Shown: positions 34,837-43,601, numbered from the stretch's first letter. The stretch is 64,000 nucleotides of DNA from Parvibaculum sp. (GCA_031291615.1 JARLIS010000026.1:1-64000), one strand, 5' to 3'. The notes: generated by a model from the sequence alone, not told the origin. A program made the numbers and translations.

Positions 34837-36834
34837 TCAGAGTTTGAAGGTCAGTTCCGCGCCGACATGCGCCTCGGAATGAATGCTGCCTTGGCCGGCA
34901 AGCCCATTCGCGAACACATCGAGCTTCAGCGAGTCGCTCAACCGATAGCCGCCACGCAGACCATATTCGGCCCAGCTTGCGGCCTCGGGATCGCGCGCCT
35001 CGAAAGTTCCGAAACCGGCAACGGTAGCCGTGAGGCCACTTGAGGCCGCAAAGCCGTGCGCGCCTGCGAGCCGCAATGTCACATCGATCTTCGGCGAGAA
35101 GACATGCGTCCACTTACCCTCGATCTTGGCGATGGCAAGCTTGTCCGTCCCCGACGATACTGCTGCATTGAAGGGGTTCGACGCGGTGAGCGGCTCTGCA
35201 TAGCCGTCGGACCTGAGCCGCGAGTAACCGAGCTCCGCCGCGAGAACGGTGGCATCCGATTCGGCAACGTCAAAGCCGACACCGCCCTTGACATAGCCAT
35301 AGGCCATGTCCGCCTCGGCTTCGCCCACGCCGACCGCTGTGCCCGCGCCATTCGCATAAGGCCGCTTGAAGGTGAACGACGCGTTCGGCGCAACCCATCC
35401 GCCGGCTTCCGCAAAAGGATGCACCTTGCCGTCCTCGGCCACATAGCGAAGCGCCGCAGCGGCGATGACGCCGCGCTTCATATCGGCATTCTTGAAATCT
35501 TCCTTCGCATAGGAAATACCGCCGAGAAGTGCCCAGCCCTGGCCGAGACCGGCCTTGCCCGCGACGCCGCCCGACCAGGAACCTACCGCACCAAAAGCGC
35601 CCACCGCCGGTTCCGCGCCAATCGGATCGTTCGCACCGAGAAGCTGCGCCGCAAAACCCTGGATCTGGATGAGCGCGCCTTGCTGCGTTTCCGCAAGACC
35701 GTTGGCGGCATCCTGTTGATTGGACGCCGTCGTCAATCCCACGATGCCGGAAGTGTAATGGATGACATAGCTTATGCGGCTTGCGACATCGTTGGCGCCG
35801 ACATAGCTCGCGTCGCCCGAAACCGCCGTCGCCTCGTCGAGCGTAATCCCGGTCATGTTGACACCCGCGCTTGCAAGAAGCGCGTTGAGGTCGAACATGC
35901 CGCCGCCCCGGTAGAGAAAGGCATGATAGGTGCTGTTTCCGGACAATGTGCTCTTGCCGACAACGACCGAACCGTCGGCACTCACCGCGAGCGCCTGCCC
36001 GTTGTCGCCGCCGAGACTTCCAAGATCGGTCAGCGTCGCATAGTTGGTCCCGGTCCATTTGACCGCGCGTTCGCCGTTCGAGGCATCGCTGTAGCCGACG
36101 ATCGTCGTACCGTCATTGCTGATGGCAAGAGCACGGGTGGAATAGCCGTCCTCGCCCGCCGACGGGAGCGCATGCATCGTGCCTGCCGTCCAGTAGAAGC
36201 CTTTGTTGAAGCTGCCCATCATGTTGCTGACATCGGCTCCGCCGACGACCACGGATCCGTCGCCGCTGACGCCTGTCGCGAAGGAAGTGGTTCCGGTCGG
36301 CAGAACGCCGAGATCGGTAATCGTCGCCCAGTTGGCGCCACTCCACATCATGGCGTGGTAATCGCTGCCGAAATTCCCTTCGCCGACGATGACCGAACCG
36401 TCTGAGTTCACACCATAGGCCGCCACGTTCTGATTGACCGATGCGGTGGGGAGATAGGTGACGGTGCCGCCCTGCGCAGCAAAGGCAAAATTGGCCGGAT
36501 TGCTGTACTGGTATCCGACGATGGTGCTGCCATCGAAGCTGATGGCATAAGCGAAGGATTCGCCCGATATTCCGAGATCGGTGATCGCGCCGGTCGCGCT
36601 GTCCCAGGACGAGGCATGGGTTTCGTCGGTTGCGTTTTTCGCATTGCCGGCGACCGTCGAACCGTCGCCGCTGATGCCGACGATGGTAGCATACTGCTCC
36701 CCGCCTGACAGCCAATCGAGAGGCGTGATGGTGACGGGGTCGGCCTGTGCCGCCGAAGCGGAAAATACGGCGGCAAGAAAGGCGACAGCCTGCATACGCG
36801 CCATGCGGACCCGCCGCCATCTATTGTTTGACAT
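34837..36834 (-). CDS. HAF-repeat autotransporter, copy B
   Basis: A 665-residue paralog of the adjacent gene with the same layout. A signal peptide ends ASAAQA; HAF-type repeats at about 35-345 include GISGDGSTVAGNAKN, SFDGSTIVGYQYSN and VSADGSVVVGKSTL; a linker follows; and a C-terminal beta-barrel reads HPFAEAGGWVAPNASFTFKRPY. Barrel sequences of the two copies align closely while the repeats diverge, consistent with duplication followed by passenger divergence. A GAGGGTGAG ribosome-binding site precedes the start, so this is the upstream and probably leading gene of the pair. Confidence 0.88.
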   Translation of the reverse strand: MSNNRWRRVRMARMQAVAFLAAVFSASAAQADPVTITPLDWLSGGEQYATIVGISGDGSTVAGNAKNATDETHASSWDSATGAITDLGISGESFAYAISFDGSTIVGYQYSNPANFAFAAQGGTVTYLPTASVNQNVAAYGVNSDGSVIVGEGNFGSDYHAMMWSGANWATITDLGVLPTGTTSFATGVSGDGSVVVGGADVSNMMGSFNKGFYWTAGTMHALPSAGEDGYSTRALAISNDGTTIVGYSDASNGERAVKWTGTNYATLTDLGSLGGDNGQALAVSADGSVVVGKSTLSGNSTYHAFLYRGGGMFDLNALLASAGVNMTGITLDEATAVSGDASYVGANDVASRISYVIHYTSGIVGLTTASNQQDAANGLAETQQGALIQIQGFAAQLLGANDPIGAEPAVGAFGAVGSWSGGVAGKAGLGQGWALLGGISYAKEDFKNADMKRGVIAAAALRYVAEDGKVHPFAEAGGWVAPNASFTFKRPYANGAGTAVGVGEAEADMAYGYVKGGVGFDVAESDATVLAAELGYSRLRSDGYAEPLTASNPFNAAVSSGTDKLAIAKIEGKWTHVFSPKIDVTLRLAGAHGFAASSGLTATVAGFGTFEARDPEAASWAEYGLRGGYRLSDSLKLDVFANGLAGQGSIHSEAHVGAELTFKL

Positions 36835-37035
36835 GACTCACCCTCTGTAAATGTGCCTCGTCCCACCTGCGACCGGACATCGCCATCGCGCGGACGCGGC
36901 CAAGAGCGCCGCCCGCCGCAACCGGTGAGGAATCGAGAAGTTTCGTGATTGGAAGCTAGCCTTCGCCGGCAAGCGGGGTCTTGGACATCGGGATACTTCA
37001 TTCCGGACTGAGCGATACTCGGCGCAGCCAGCCGA

Positions 37036-37968
37036 TTACCGGCAGGACTGCCTTATGTCCGACGGCGAAGCCCCAAAGCGCTTGCGAAAGGCGCGATTGA
37101 AGTAGGACAGATCTCCGAAGCCGACTTCATAGGCGATCACACCGATGGACAGATGCGCCATAACGGGGTTCGAAAGAATGCCGAAAGCGCGCAGCAGCCG
37201 TCGCTCAAGCACGAAAGCCGTGAAGTTCGTCCCTTCGCTCTCGAATAGCTTTCGCACATAGACGGGAGAGATACCCTGTCTGGCCGCGACGATGCCGAGA
37301 CGCAGATCGCCGTCTCCGAGGTGGCTTTCGATATCGCGCTTGATCGCTTCGAGCCGCGCTGCGCGCAATCCGCCATCGCGCGCCTGCTCGCCCGCATCGC
37401 GCGTCGATCCGAGCGCCAGCGCTGCGAGATCGTAGATATGGGACACCACCAGGGACTGCAATTCGGGCGTCTCGGGATTGCTGCCGATGGCGAAATCGAG
37501 ATAGCCGAGAAGATGCCGCATGGCCTCGCTATCTCGCGGCACGCGCCGCAGCACGGCTGCATCGACGTCCTGCAGGCGCGGCGCAAGCAATTGCCTCGAC
37601 AGTCGCAGAGACGTCCCCTGCATCGGCGTCGTCGGTGCGCAATAACCGGCTTCGTCCTGACGCGCCATCACGGCCTCGCCCACACCGATCGAAACTTCCT
37701 TGTTGCGGGATTCGCCGAAGGCGCCGCCATCTCGCACGACCCACATGGTGAACCCGTCGCCATCCGCCATGTCGCGCCGTGAGCGGCGCAAGGTCAGACC
37801 GGAGATGCGTCCCGTCATGAAACTCAATTCCGGCAGGGCACAGACCTTCATGTCGAGATGAAAGTCGCCATTCGTATGGGCTTCAACCTGGAGTCCGCCA
37901 AAGGCCGCGCGCATCTGCTCGACATGTGCCTCATTCGATCGCCTGTCGAAACGAATCTCCGCCATCAT
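37036..37968 (-). CDS. AraC-family transcriptional regulator
   Basis: A 310-residue regulator with an N-terminal ligand-binding region (about 1-200) and a C-terminal double helix-turn-helix. The second HTH contains the AraC signature IGVIAYEVGFGDLSYFNRAFRKRFGASPSDIRQS. The start is uncertain: the ATG at 37968 is listed, but the GTG at 37989 has AGGAG nine bases upstream and would add seven residues. It is divergent from the amidohydrolase gene 123 bp away, so that gene is its obvious candidate target. Confidence 0.88.
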   Translation of the reverse strand: MMAEIRFDRRSNEAHVEQMRAAFGGLQVEAHTNGDFHLDMKVCALPELSFMTGRISGLTLRRSRRDMADGDGFTMWVVRDGGAFGESRNKEVSIGVGEAVMARQDEAGYCAPTTPMQGTSLRLSRQLLAPRLQDVDAAVLRRVPRDSEAMRHLLGYLDFAIGSNPETPELQSLVVSHIYDLAALALGSTRDAGEQARDGGLRAARLEAIKRDIESHLGDGDLRLGIVAARQGISPVYVRKLFESEGTNFTAFVLERRLLRAFGILSNPVMAHLSIGVIAYEVGFGDLSYFNRAFRKRFGASPSDIRQSCR

Positions 37969-38091
37969 GGGCTTACGCAAACTCGACACCCGCACAATCT
38001 CCTGCTCTGGCTCAGGTCCCGGGCCAATGGTATGAAGATCGCCGTGCGATAACCTCCCCAGCCCTGGGGAGAAATGAGACAAGGTGCGACC

Positions 38092-39096
38092 ATGCCGACG
38101 AATGAAGACTGGCTGGGGAAAGTCCGCGAGGAGATCCTCGAGCCCGGCCTCCCCATCATCGACCCGCACCACCACCTCTGGGACCACCCGGACAGCCGCT
38201 ACATGCTGGACGAGCTGAACGCCGATACGGGCTCCGGCCACAATATCCGCGCAACCGTCTTCGTCGAATGCAAGTCGATGTACCGCGCCGAGGGACCAGC
38301 GCCGACGAAGCCCGTCGGCGAGACGGAATTCGTCAACGGCATCGCCGCACAATCGGCAAGCGGCCAATATGGCGAAATGCGCGCCTGCGCCGGCATCGTC
38401 GGCTTCGCCGATCTCCTGCTCGGCGCGGAGGTGGAGGAGGTACTGGCCGCGCACAAGGCCCATGCGCCGGAACGCTTCCGCGGCATACGCCATGCTTCCG
38501 CCTATGACGAAAGCCCGGCGGTGCGGCCCTCCCACACCAATCCGCCCAAGGGCCTTTTCGGCCTGCCAAAGTTCCGCGAGGGTTTCGCGCGGCTCGCCGC
38601 CTTCGGCCTTTCATTCGACGCTTGGCTCTACCACCACCAGATCGTGGAGCTGACCGCGCTCGCCCGGGCCCATCCTGACGTCACCATCATCCTCGACCAT
38701 TTCGGCGGACCCATCGGCATCGGCCCTTATGAGGGCAAGCGCGAGGAAATCTTCGCGCGCTGGATGGGCGACATTGTCGAACTCAGCGAATGCGAGAATG
38801 TGGTCGCCAAGATCGGCGGCATCAACATGGCTGTGAACGGCTTCGGCTGGCACAAGCGCGACCTGCCGCCGACCTCGGACAAAATCGTCGCCGCGACGCG
38901 CGACTATTACCTCCATACCATCGACGCCTTCGGCCCCGACCGCTGCATGTTCGAAAGCAACTTCCCGGTCGACAAGCTCTCGGTCTCCTATCCGGTCCTC
39001 TGGAACGCCTTCAAGAAGATCGCTGCCGACTTCAACGCGGACGAGAAAAAGTCGCTGTTCCATGACACGGCAAAGCGCGTCTACCGGCTGGACTAG
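38092..39096 (+). CDS. Amidohydrolase family protein (TIM-barrel, PF04909-type)
   Basis: A 334-residue metal-dependent hydrolase of the amidohydrolase-2 group. PIIDPHHHLWDHPDSRY carries the HxH metal site, VTIILDHFGGPIG the middle His, and the C-terminal CMFESNFPVDK the final Asp-type ligand (here within NFPVD). Relatives hydrolyse lactones or decarboxylate aromatic acids. The ATG at 38092 fits the family N-terminus; an in-frame ATG at 38074 is an alternative. Divergent placement from an AraC regulator suggests inducible expression. Confidence 0.88.
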   Translation: MPTNEDWLGKVREEILEPGLPIIDPHHHLWDHPDSRYMLDELNADTGSGHNIRATVFVECKSMYRAEGPAPTKPVGETEFVNGIAAQSASGQYGEMRACAGIVGFADLLLGAEVEEVLAAHKAHAPERFRGIRHASAYDESPAVRPSHTNPPKGLFGLPKFREGFARLAAFGLSFDAWLYHHQIVELTALARAHPDVTIILDHFGGPIGIGPYEGKREEIFARWMGDIVELSECENVVAKIGGINMAVNGFGWHKRDLPPTSDKIVAATRDYYLHTIDAFGPDRCMFESNFPVDKLSVSYPVLWNAFKKIAADFNADEKKSLFHDTAKRVYRLD

Positions 39097-39145
39097 TCCG
39101 CCCCGCCCCGCCATGATGCGGCCTCCCCGCCGCAAGAGAGGCTCC

Positions 39146-39949
39146 ATGCTCACGCCCGCCGCCATCGACGAGCTATCGACATTCGCACTGCGTCTGGCCG
39201 ACGCCGCCGCCGAAGTGACGCTGCCGCATTTCCGCTCCGGCCTCGACGTCGACAACAAGCGCGGCAACTTCGCCTTCGATCCCGTCACCGCCGCCGACCG
39301 CGACGCCGAACAGGCGATCCGCACGCTTATCGGCAAGCACTATCCAACGCATGGCATATTCGGCGAGGAGCATGGCCGCGAGGCGGGATCGAGCCCGCTT
39401 CACTGGGTCATCGACCCCATCGACGGCACGCGCTCCTTCATCTCAGGCGTCCCGCTCTGGGGAACGCTGATCGCGCTCAACGATGGCGCAAGGCCCGTGA
39501 TCGGCATCATGGACCAGCCTTATATCGGCGAACGTTTCATCGGCCGGCCGGGCTCCAGCGAACTCATATCGCGCCATGGTCGCCGCACGCTCCGCACGAG
39601 CCGCTGCACCCGCCTCGAAGATGCGTTGCTCGGCAACACCGATCCCGCCATGTTCAGGGAAGAAGCCGCCCGCGCCGCCTTCCGCGAGGTGAGCTCCCGC
39701 GTGAAGCTCCGCCGCTTCGGCGGCGACTGCTATTTCTATTGCCTGCTCGCGGCGGGCACGCTCGACCTCGTGATCGAATCCTCGCTCCAGCCCTATGACG
39801 TGCAGGCGCTCATCCCGATCATCGAGAATGCAGGCGGCATCGTGACGAGCTGGACGGGAACGGACGCGCAGATGGGCGGCCATGTCGTCGCCGCCGCGAC
39901 GCCGGAGCTTCACGCCGCCGCGCTCGAGATTCTCTCAAAGGCCGTCTGA
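39146..39949 (+). CDS. hisN: Histidinol-phosphatase, inositol-monophosphatase family
   Basis: A 267-residue Mg-dependent phosphatase. Metal-site motifs are HGIFGEEHG, WVIDPIDGTRSFISGVPLWG and a C-terminal SSLQPYDVQALIPIIENAGG. The DPIDGTRSFISG wording and length match the HisN group that performs the penultimate step of histidine biosynthesis in many alphaproteobacteria. A general inositol-phosphatase role cannot be excluded. The start at 39146 follows AGAGAGG. Its 3' end overlaps the convergent hydrolase gene by 15 bp. Confidence 0.9.
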   Translation: MLTPAAIDELSTFALRLADAAAEVTLPHFRSGLDVDNKRGNFAFDPVTAADRDAEQAIRTLIGKHYPTHGIFGEEHGREAGSSPLHWVIDPIDGTRSFISGVPLWGTLIALNDGARPVIGIMDQPYIGERFIGRPGSSELISRHGRRTLRTSRCTRLEDALLGNTDPAMFREEAARAAFREVSSRVKLRRFGGDCYFYCLLAAGTLDLVIESSLQPYDVQALIPIIENAGGIVTSWTGTDAQMGGHVVAAATPELHAAALEILSKAV

Positions 39950-40900
39950 GCCGGCGACGAACGCATCGAAAGCCGACCAGAAAGCATTCCGGCAAGCATC
40001 CGTCTCCATCAGGATTTCATGCCGCGACCCGGCAATGGTGACGCTCTCGCCGCGCGGCAACAACGTGGCGGCGCGTTCAAGCGCCGCGCGGTCGATGAGC
40101 GCATCCTGCTCCGCAATCGCGATCAGGACCGGCGCGGGCGTCGACCGAAGGAATTTCTCATCCGCCGTATAGGCGACCGAGCGGAAGGCGGCAGCAAGCC
40201 AGCCGATGGTCGCCGCGCCAAGGCCCAGCATCGGCTCCGCGCGGCAAAGCGCCTGATAGATACCGTAACGCCGCTCGTCATGCGTGAGGATATTCTCCGC
40301 AAACGGCGTTTCATCCGCCGCCTTCGGCGTACCCCCCGGCAGATAGCGCCCCGCAAGTCCGATGGAAGATAGAGCCACCGCCACCCCGCGCGCCATGCGC
40401 CGTGCCTGCGCCGAGCCGAAGCGCAAGCCCAGCATGGGCGCCGACAATACCAGCACCGAGAAGAGCTCAGGCCGCCGATGCGCCGCGCGCAACAGAATAT
40501 TTCCGCCCATCGAATGGGCGAGCGCAATCCACGGCTTGGGCAGCGCCGGCGCGACCTCCGCCATGAAGGCGTCGAGATCGGCGTCGAAGCTCGCGAAATC
40601 GTCGACATGGCCCTTGCGCGGATCGGCGAGCAGACGATCGGAAAGCCCCTGCCCGCGCCAGTCGACCGTGGCGACGCTGTAACCCCGCGCGATGAGTTCG
40701 CCCACGACCTCGAAATACTTCTCGGCAAATTCCGTCCGCCCGCCGAAAAGGAAAACGGTTCCCCGCGACGCCGGGCGCGGCCAGAGGATGGCGCGCAGCC
40801 TTACCCCGTCGCCGGCGGTCAGCCAGCGCGCCGTGCCGCCTTCAGGCATCGGATTGCCGGGAACAATCACGACAGGGGCATTCGCTGTGGGCGCGTTCAA
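39935..40900 (-). CDS. Alpha/beta hydrolase, lysophospholipase-like
   Basis: A 321-residue alpha/beta-hydrolase of the PldB/monoacylglycerol-lipase group. FLFGGRTEFAEKY replaces the usual oxyanion loop, VDWRGQGLSDRL is typical of lysophospholipases, ALAHSMGGNILLR holds the nucleophilic Ser, and GSRHEILMETD supplies the catalytic His. No signal peptide is visible. It is translationally coupled (4-bp overlap) to the upstream SCP2-domain gene, suggesting that the pair works on a lipid bound by the SCP2 protein (inference). Confidence 0.87.
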   Translation of the reverse strand: MNAPTANAPVVIVPGNPMPEGGTARWLTAGDGVRLRAILWPRPASRGTVFLFGGRTEFAEKYFEVVGELIARGYSVATVDWRGQGLSDRLLADPRKGHVDDFASFDADLDAFMAEVAPALPKPWIALAHSMGGNILLRAAHRRPELFSVLVLSAPMLGLRFGSAQARRMARGVAVALSSIGLAGRYLPGGTPKAADETPFAENILTHDERRYGIYQALCRAEPMLGLGAATIGWLAAAFRSVAYTADEKFLRSTPAPVLIAIAEQDALIDRAALERAATLLPRGESVTIAGSRHEILMETDACRNAFWSAFDAFVAGSDGL

Positions 40901-41253
40901 GAGCGGCCCTCATTGATTTGCCCGAGAACCAGCGGACCGAGCCGAACCGCGACGCCGACATCGCCGGAAATGCGCATCTTGCCCTGCCGGAAGGCAAGCC
41001 CCTGATCGGCTTCCATGCGCAACATCTTCAGATGCAGCAGCGGATCAATTAGCACCGTGCAATCGGCCGCCTCGTCGCGGGAATGAACTTCATTGGGCAT
41101 TTTGGTACCGTCGATCATGACGATGCCGGCATTCGGATAGACGAATTTGAGTTTCGCGCCGAGCGAGACGTCCCGGACGAGCGCCTTGCTCAGCAGGGCG
41201 GCGATCTCGGCAACGGCGCTGGCGGCGTCTCGGGGGGTGGGGCTTTCGGTCAT
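40897..41253 (-). CDS. SCP2 sterol/lipid-binding domain protein
   Basis: A 118-residue stand-alone SCP2 domain. It has the family pattern of a central LKFVYPNAGIVMIDGTK, DCTVLIDPLLHLKMLR and a C-terminal QGKMRISGDVGVAVRLGPLV. SCP2 domains bind fatty acyl chains or sterol-like lipids. The start at 41253 (MTESPTPRD) fits family length; an upstream in-frame ATG adds an unlikely 18 residues. It is the first gene of a two-gene operon with the lysophospholipase-like hydrolase. Confidence 0.85.
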   Translation of the reverse strand: MTESPTPRDAASAVAEIAALLSKALVRDVSLGAKLKFVYPNAGIVMIDGTKMPNEVHSRDEAADCTVLIDPLLHLKMLRMEADQGLAFRQGKMRISGDVGVAVRLGPLVLGQINEGRS

Positions 41254-41366
41254 GGCTTCGGTCTTTCCTCTCCACGCCATCAGACCATCTTGGACGGCGG
41301 CGCTCAACCGGGCTTTGGTCCGCCGCCCTATTTCATCTAGGATTCCCGAAACGAGTGGGAAGCAAC

Positions 41367-42923
41367 ATGAGCTGGGACAAGGAAGCAGACGAAATCAGGC
41401 GCCGCCGCGACCTCGCCAAACGGCAGGGCGGCGAGGAAGCCGTCCGCCGCCAGCACGAAAAAGGCCGGCTGACGATCCGCGAGCGCATCGCGCATTTCGC
41501 CGACAAGGGCAGCTTTCGCGAAATCGGCGAAGGCGCCGGCGTGCCGCAATTCGACGAGGCCGGGAATCTCATCGGATTCGAGCCAGCAAACTATGTGCTT
41601 GGCTTTGCGCTGGTGAACGGCCGTCGTGTCGCCATCGGCGGCGAGGACTTCACGTTGAAAGGCGGCTCGCCGAACCCGGCCGGTCTGCGCAAGAGTGTCT
41701 ATGCCGAGGAACTGGCGCTCTCCTACAAGGTGCCGCTTGTTCGCCTGCATGAGGGCGGCGGCGGCAGTGTCGCCGGCGCAAGCGGAAAGAAGGCCGCCCG
41801 CCCGCTCGGCGATCCGGTTTTCTCGACGCCGCGCTTCCTTTCGGTAACGCAGGTCTTGGGCGAAGTGCCCGTCGCGACGGCGGCGATGGGGCCCGTCGCC
41901 GGACTTCCTGCCGCGCGCCTCGTCGCCTCGCATTTTTCGGTCATGGTCGAAAGCGCGCAGGTGCTGATTGCAGGCCCTAAAGTGGTCGAGCGCGCGCTCG
42001 GCGAAACCCTGACCAAGGAAGAGCTTGGCGGCCCCGATGTCCACGCGAAAAGCGGCGTGGTCGACAATGTCGTCGCAAGCGAAGATGACGCGCTCGCCGA
42101 AATCGCGCAGTTTCTCTCCTATCTGCCCGACAACGTCTGGTCCCTGCCGCCGCGCATCGAGGCCTCCGACAGCCGTGAACGCATGGACGAGGCTTTGCTC
42201 TCCATTGTGCCCCGTGACCGCCGCAAGCCCTTCGCCATGCGCAAGATCATCCGTTCCGTCATGGACGAAGGCTCCTTCTTTGAAATGACGAAGCGCTACG
42301 GCCCTTCGCTCATCACCGGCCTTGCGCGGCTGAATGGTACGAGCGTCGGCGTCATCGCCAACGACTGCATGATCTATGCGGGCGCAATGACGGCGGAGGC
42401 GGCGCAGAAACTCCGTCGCTTTTCCGATTTCTGCAACACCTTCCACCTGCCCGTCATTTCATTCGTGGACGAACCCGGCTTCATGATCGGCTCGGCTTCC
42501 GAAAAAGCGGCGACGATCCGCCATGGCACGGCGGCGATTGCGGCTGTCATGCAGAGCCGCGTGCCATGGGCCTCCGTCATCGTGCACAAGGTCTTCGGCG
42601 TCGCGGGGGCCGCCCATTTCGGGCCCGGCGGATTTGTCCTGTCCTGGCCGAGCGCCGCCACGGGCGCGCTGCCCGTCGAAGGCGGCGTCGCCATCGCGTT
42701 TGCGCGCGAGATCGCGGCGGCCGCCGATCCCGACGCGCTCAGGAAGGAACTCGAAGACAAGCTCGCCGCCGGACAATCGCCCTTCCCGCGCGCGGAAGGC
42801 TTTTCCGTGCATGAACTCATCGACCCGCGCGAGACGCGCCCGCGGCTTTGCGACTGGCTCGACTGGATCGAACCGCGCCGCGCCGTCGCGCTCGGCCCCT
42901 TCATGACGACGATGCGGCCCTGA
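41367..42923 (+). CDS. Acyl-CoA carboxylase carboxyltransferase subunit
   Basis: A 518-residue carboxyltransferase of the propionyl/methylcrotonyl-CoA carboxylase beta family. Crotonase-like acyl-CoA and carboxybiotin pockets are seen as HEGGGGSVAGASGKKAARPLGD in the N-domain and SFVDEPGFMIGSASEKAATIRHG in the C-domain. It transfers CO2 from biotin to an acyl-CoA. The biotin carboxylase/carrier subunit is not adjacent, so the holoenzyme must be completed elsewhere, or the enzyme works as a decarboxylase-like homologue. The start at 41367 follows GGGAAGC. It is monocistronic with a bidirectional terminator. Confidence 0.9.
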   Translation: MSWDKEADEIRRRRDLAKRQGGEEAVRRQHEKGRLTIRERIAHFADKGSFREIGEGAGVPQFDEAGNLIGFEPANYVLGFALVNGRRVAIGGEDFTLKGGSPNPAGLRKSVYAEELALSYKVPLVRLHEGGGGSVAGASGKKAARPLGDPVFSTPRFLSVTQVLGEVPVATAAMGPVAGLPAARLVASHFSVMVESAQVLIAGPKVVERALGETLTKEELGGPDVHAKSGVVDNVVASEDDALAEIAQFLSYLPDNVWSLPPRIEASDSRERMDEALLSIVPRDRRKPFAMRKIIRSVMDEGSFFEMTKRYGPSLITGLARLNGTSVGVIANDCMIYAGAMTAEAAQKLRRFSDFCNTFHLPVISFVDEPGFMIGSASEKAATIRHGTAAIAAVMQSRVPWASVIVHKVFGVAGAAHFGPGGFVLSWPSAATGALPVEGGVAIAFAREIAAAADPDALRKELEDKLAAGQSPFPRAEGFSVHELIDPRETRPRLCDWLDWIEPRRAVALGPFMTTMRP

Positions 42924-42927
42924 ACGC

Positions 42928-42957
42928 AAAAAGGCCCCGCTTATGCGGGGCCCTTCG
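42928..42957. terminator. Bidirectional terminator
   Basis: Stem GGCCCCGC (42933-42940) with GCGGGGCC (42945-42952) and a TTAT loop. A five-A run precedes it, which reads as T on the minus strand. It sits between the convergent carboxyltransferase and PepSY-like genes. Confidence 0.75.
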
Positions 42958-42976
42958 CCGCGACAATCCCATCCGA

Positions 42977-43312
42977 TCAGAAGCCGACCGAGATGATCGC
43001 GCCGGTATAGGCGTTGATCGTCAGCAGCACGAGACGGCCGCGATAGTCGCGCGCATGCACCCGGTAGTAGTGGTCATAGAAGACCGGACGCCCGAAACCG
43101 TAGTAGCGCGAGCGTTCGAGGTTCGGACGCCAGTAGCCGAAATCGCGCCGCTGCATGTGCCGATAGTCGGGACCGCGATCATGGCCGCGATAGCCGTCGC
43201 GCTGATAGTGGCCGCCGCGCGGTCCATCCCGATAGCTGTCGGCCTGGGCGGCCAGGGGAGCCGCCATCACGAGCGCCGCCGCGACACCGGCGAGAGCAAG
43301 AAACTTTTTCAT
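42977..43312 (-). CDS. Exported Arg/Tyr/Gly-rich protein with PepSY-like C-terminus
   Basis: A 111-residue protein with a signal peptide (MKKFLALAGVAAALVMAAPLAAQA). The mature half is rich in Arg, Tyr, His, Asp and Gly (RGGHYQRDGYRGHDRGPDYRH) and could bind metal or polyanion. The C-terminus RLVLLTINAYTGAIISVGF matches the final strand pattern of PepSY domains. It is probably periplasmic, and its function is unknown. The frame upstream of this ATG is not coding-like. Confidence 0.65.
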   Translation of the reverse strand: MKKFLALAGVAAALVMAAPLAAQADSYRDGPRGGHYQRDGYRGHDRGPDYRHMQRRDFGYWRPNLERSRYYGFGRPVFYDHYYRVHARDYRGRLVLLTINAYTGAIISVGF

Positions 43313-43451
43313 GTCTGCCTCCTTGGCAATGGGACCGGACATCGATCCATGCGGCACAGAATGCGCCGGCTGGCCTGAACCCATGCTGGGGCGGCCATTC
43401 ATGATCCGTTCAGAAATGAAACGGCCTGGACGGTTGTTTTCTCGCCCCCCG

Positions 43452-43480
43452 CTTGACGAAAAAGGGCCGAAAACCCATAT
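43452..43480 (+). promoter_or_regulatory. RpoH (sigma-32)-type heat-shock promoter of hsp20
   Basis: -35 CTTGAC (43452-43457), a 16-bp spacer and -10 CCCATAT (43474-43480). This matches the alphaproteobacterial RpoH pattern (CTTG / CCATAT) better than a sigma-70 promoter. The implied start is near 43488. Confidence 0.65.
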
Positions 43481-43487
43481 GCGACGG

Positions 43488-43601
43488 GCCGGATGCCGCG
43501 ATATGCGGGTCCGGCATCGGCGGGGGTCAAACCGGCCGTAACGCGGTTTCCAAGGCCCCCAGCCGGTTTTTGCATCGCTTTTCATGAGGATGTGACCGAT
43601 G
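43488..43601 (+). promoter_or_regulatory. ROSE-like RNA thermometer in hsp20 5' UTR
   Basis: The leader of about 110 nt folds into three hairpins. Hairpin I is GCCGGA/TCCGGC (43488-43515), hairpin II AAACCGGC/GCCGGTTT (43529-43569), and hairpin III (about 43572-43593) pairs CATCGCT with the AGGATG that contains the Shine-Dalgarno. Hairpin III reproduces the ROSE signature, a UYGCU anti-SD strand facing AGGA with a G-G mismatch. ROSE elements hold small-heat-shock mRNAs untranslated until the temperature rises. The pairing was drawn by eye. Confidence 0.6.

Noticed and set aside
32757..36834. Phase-variable or recombining repeat locus
   Set aside because: The HAF repeats are protein-level repeats with diverged DNA, and no long identical DNA tracts were seen to support recombination.
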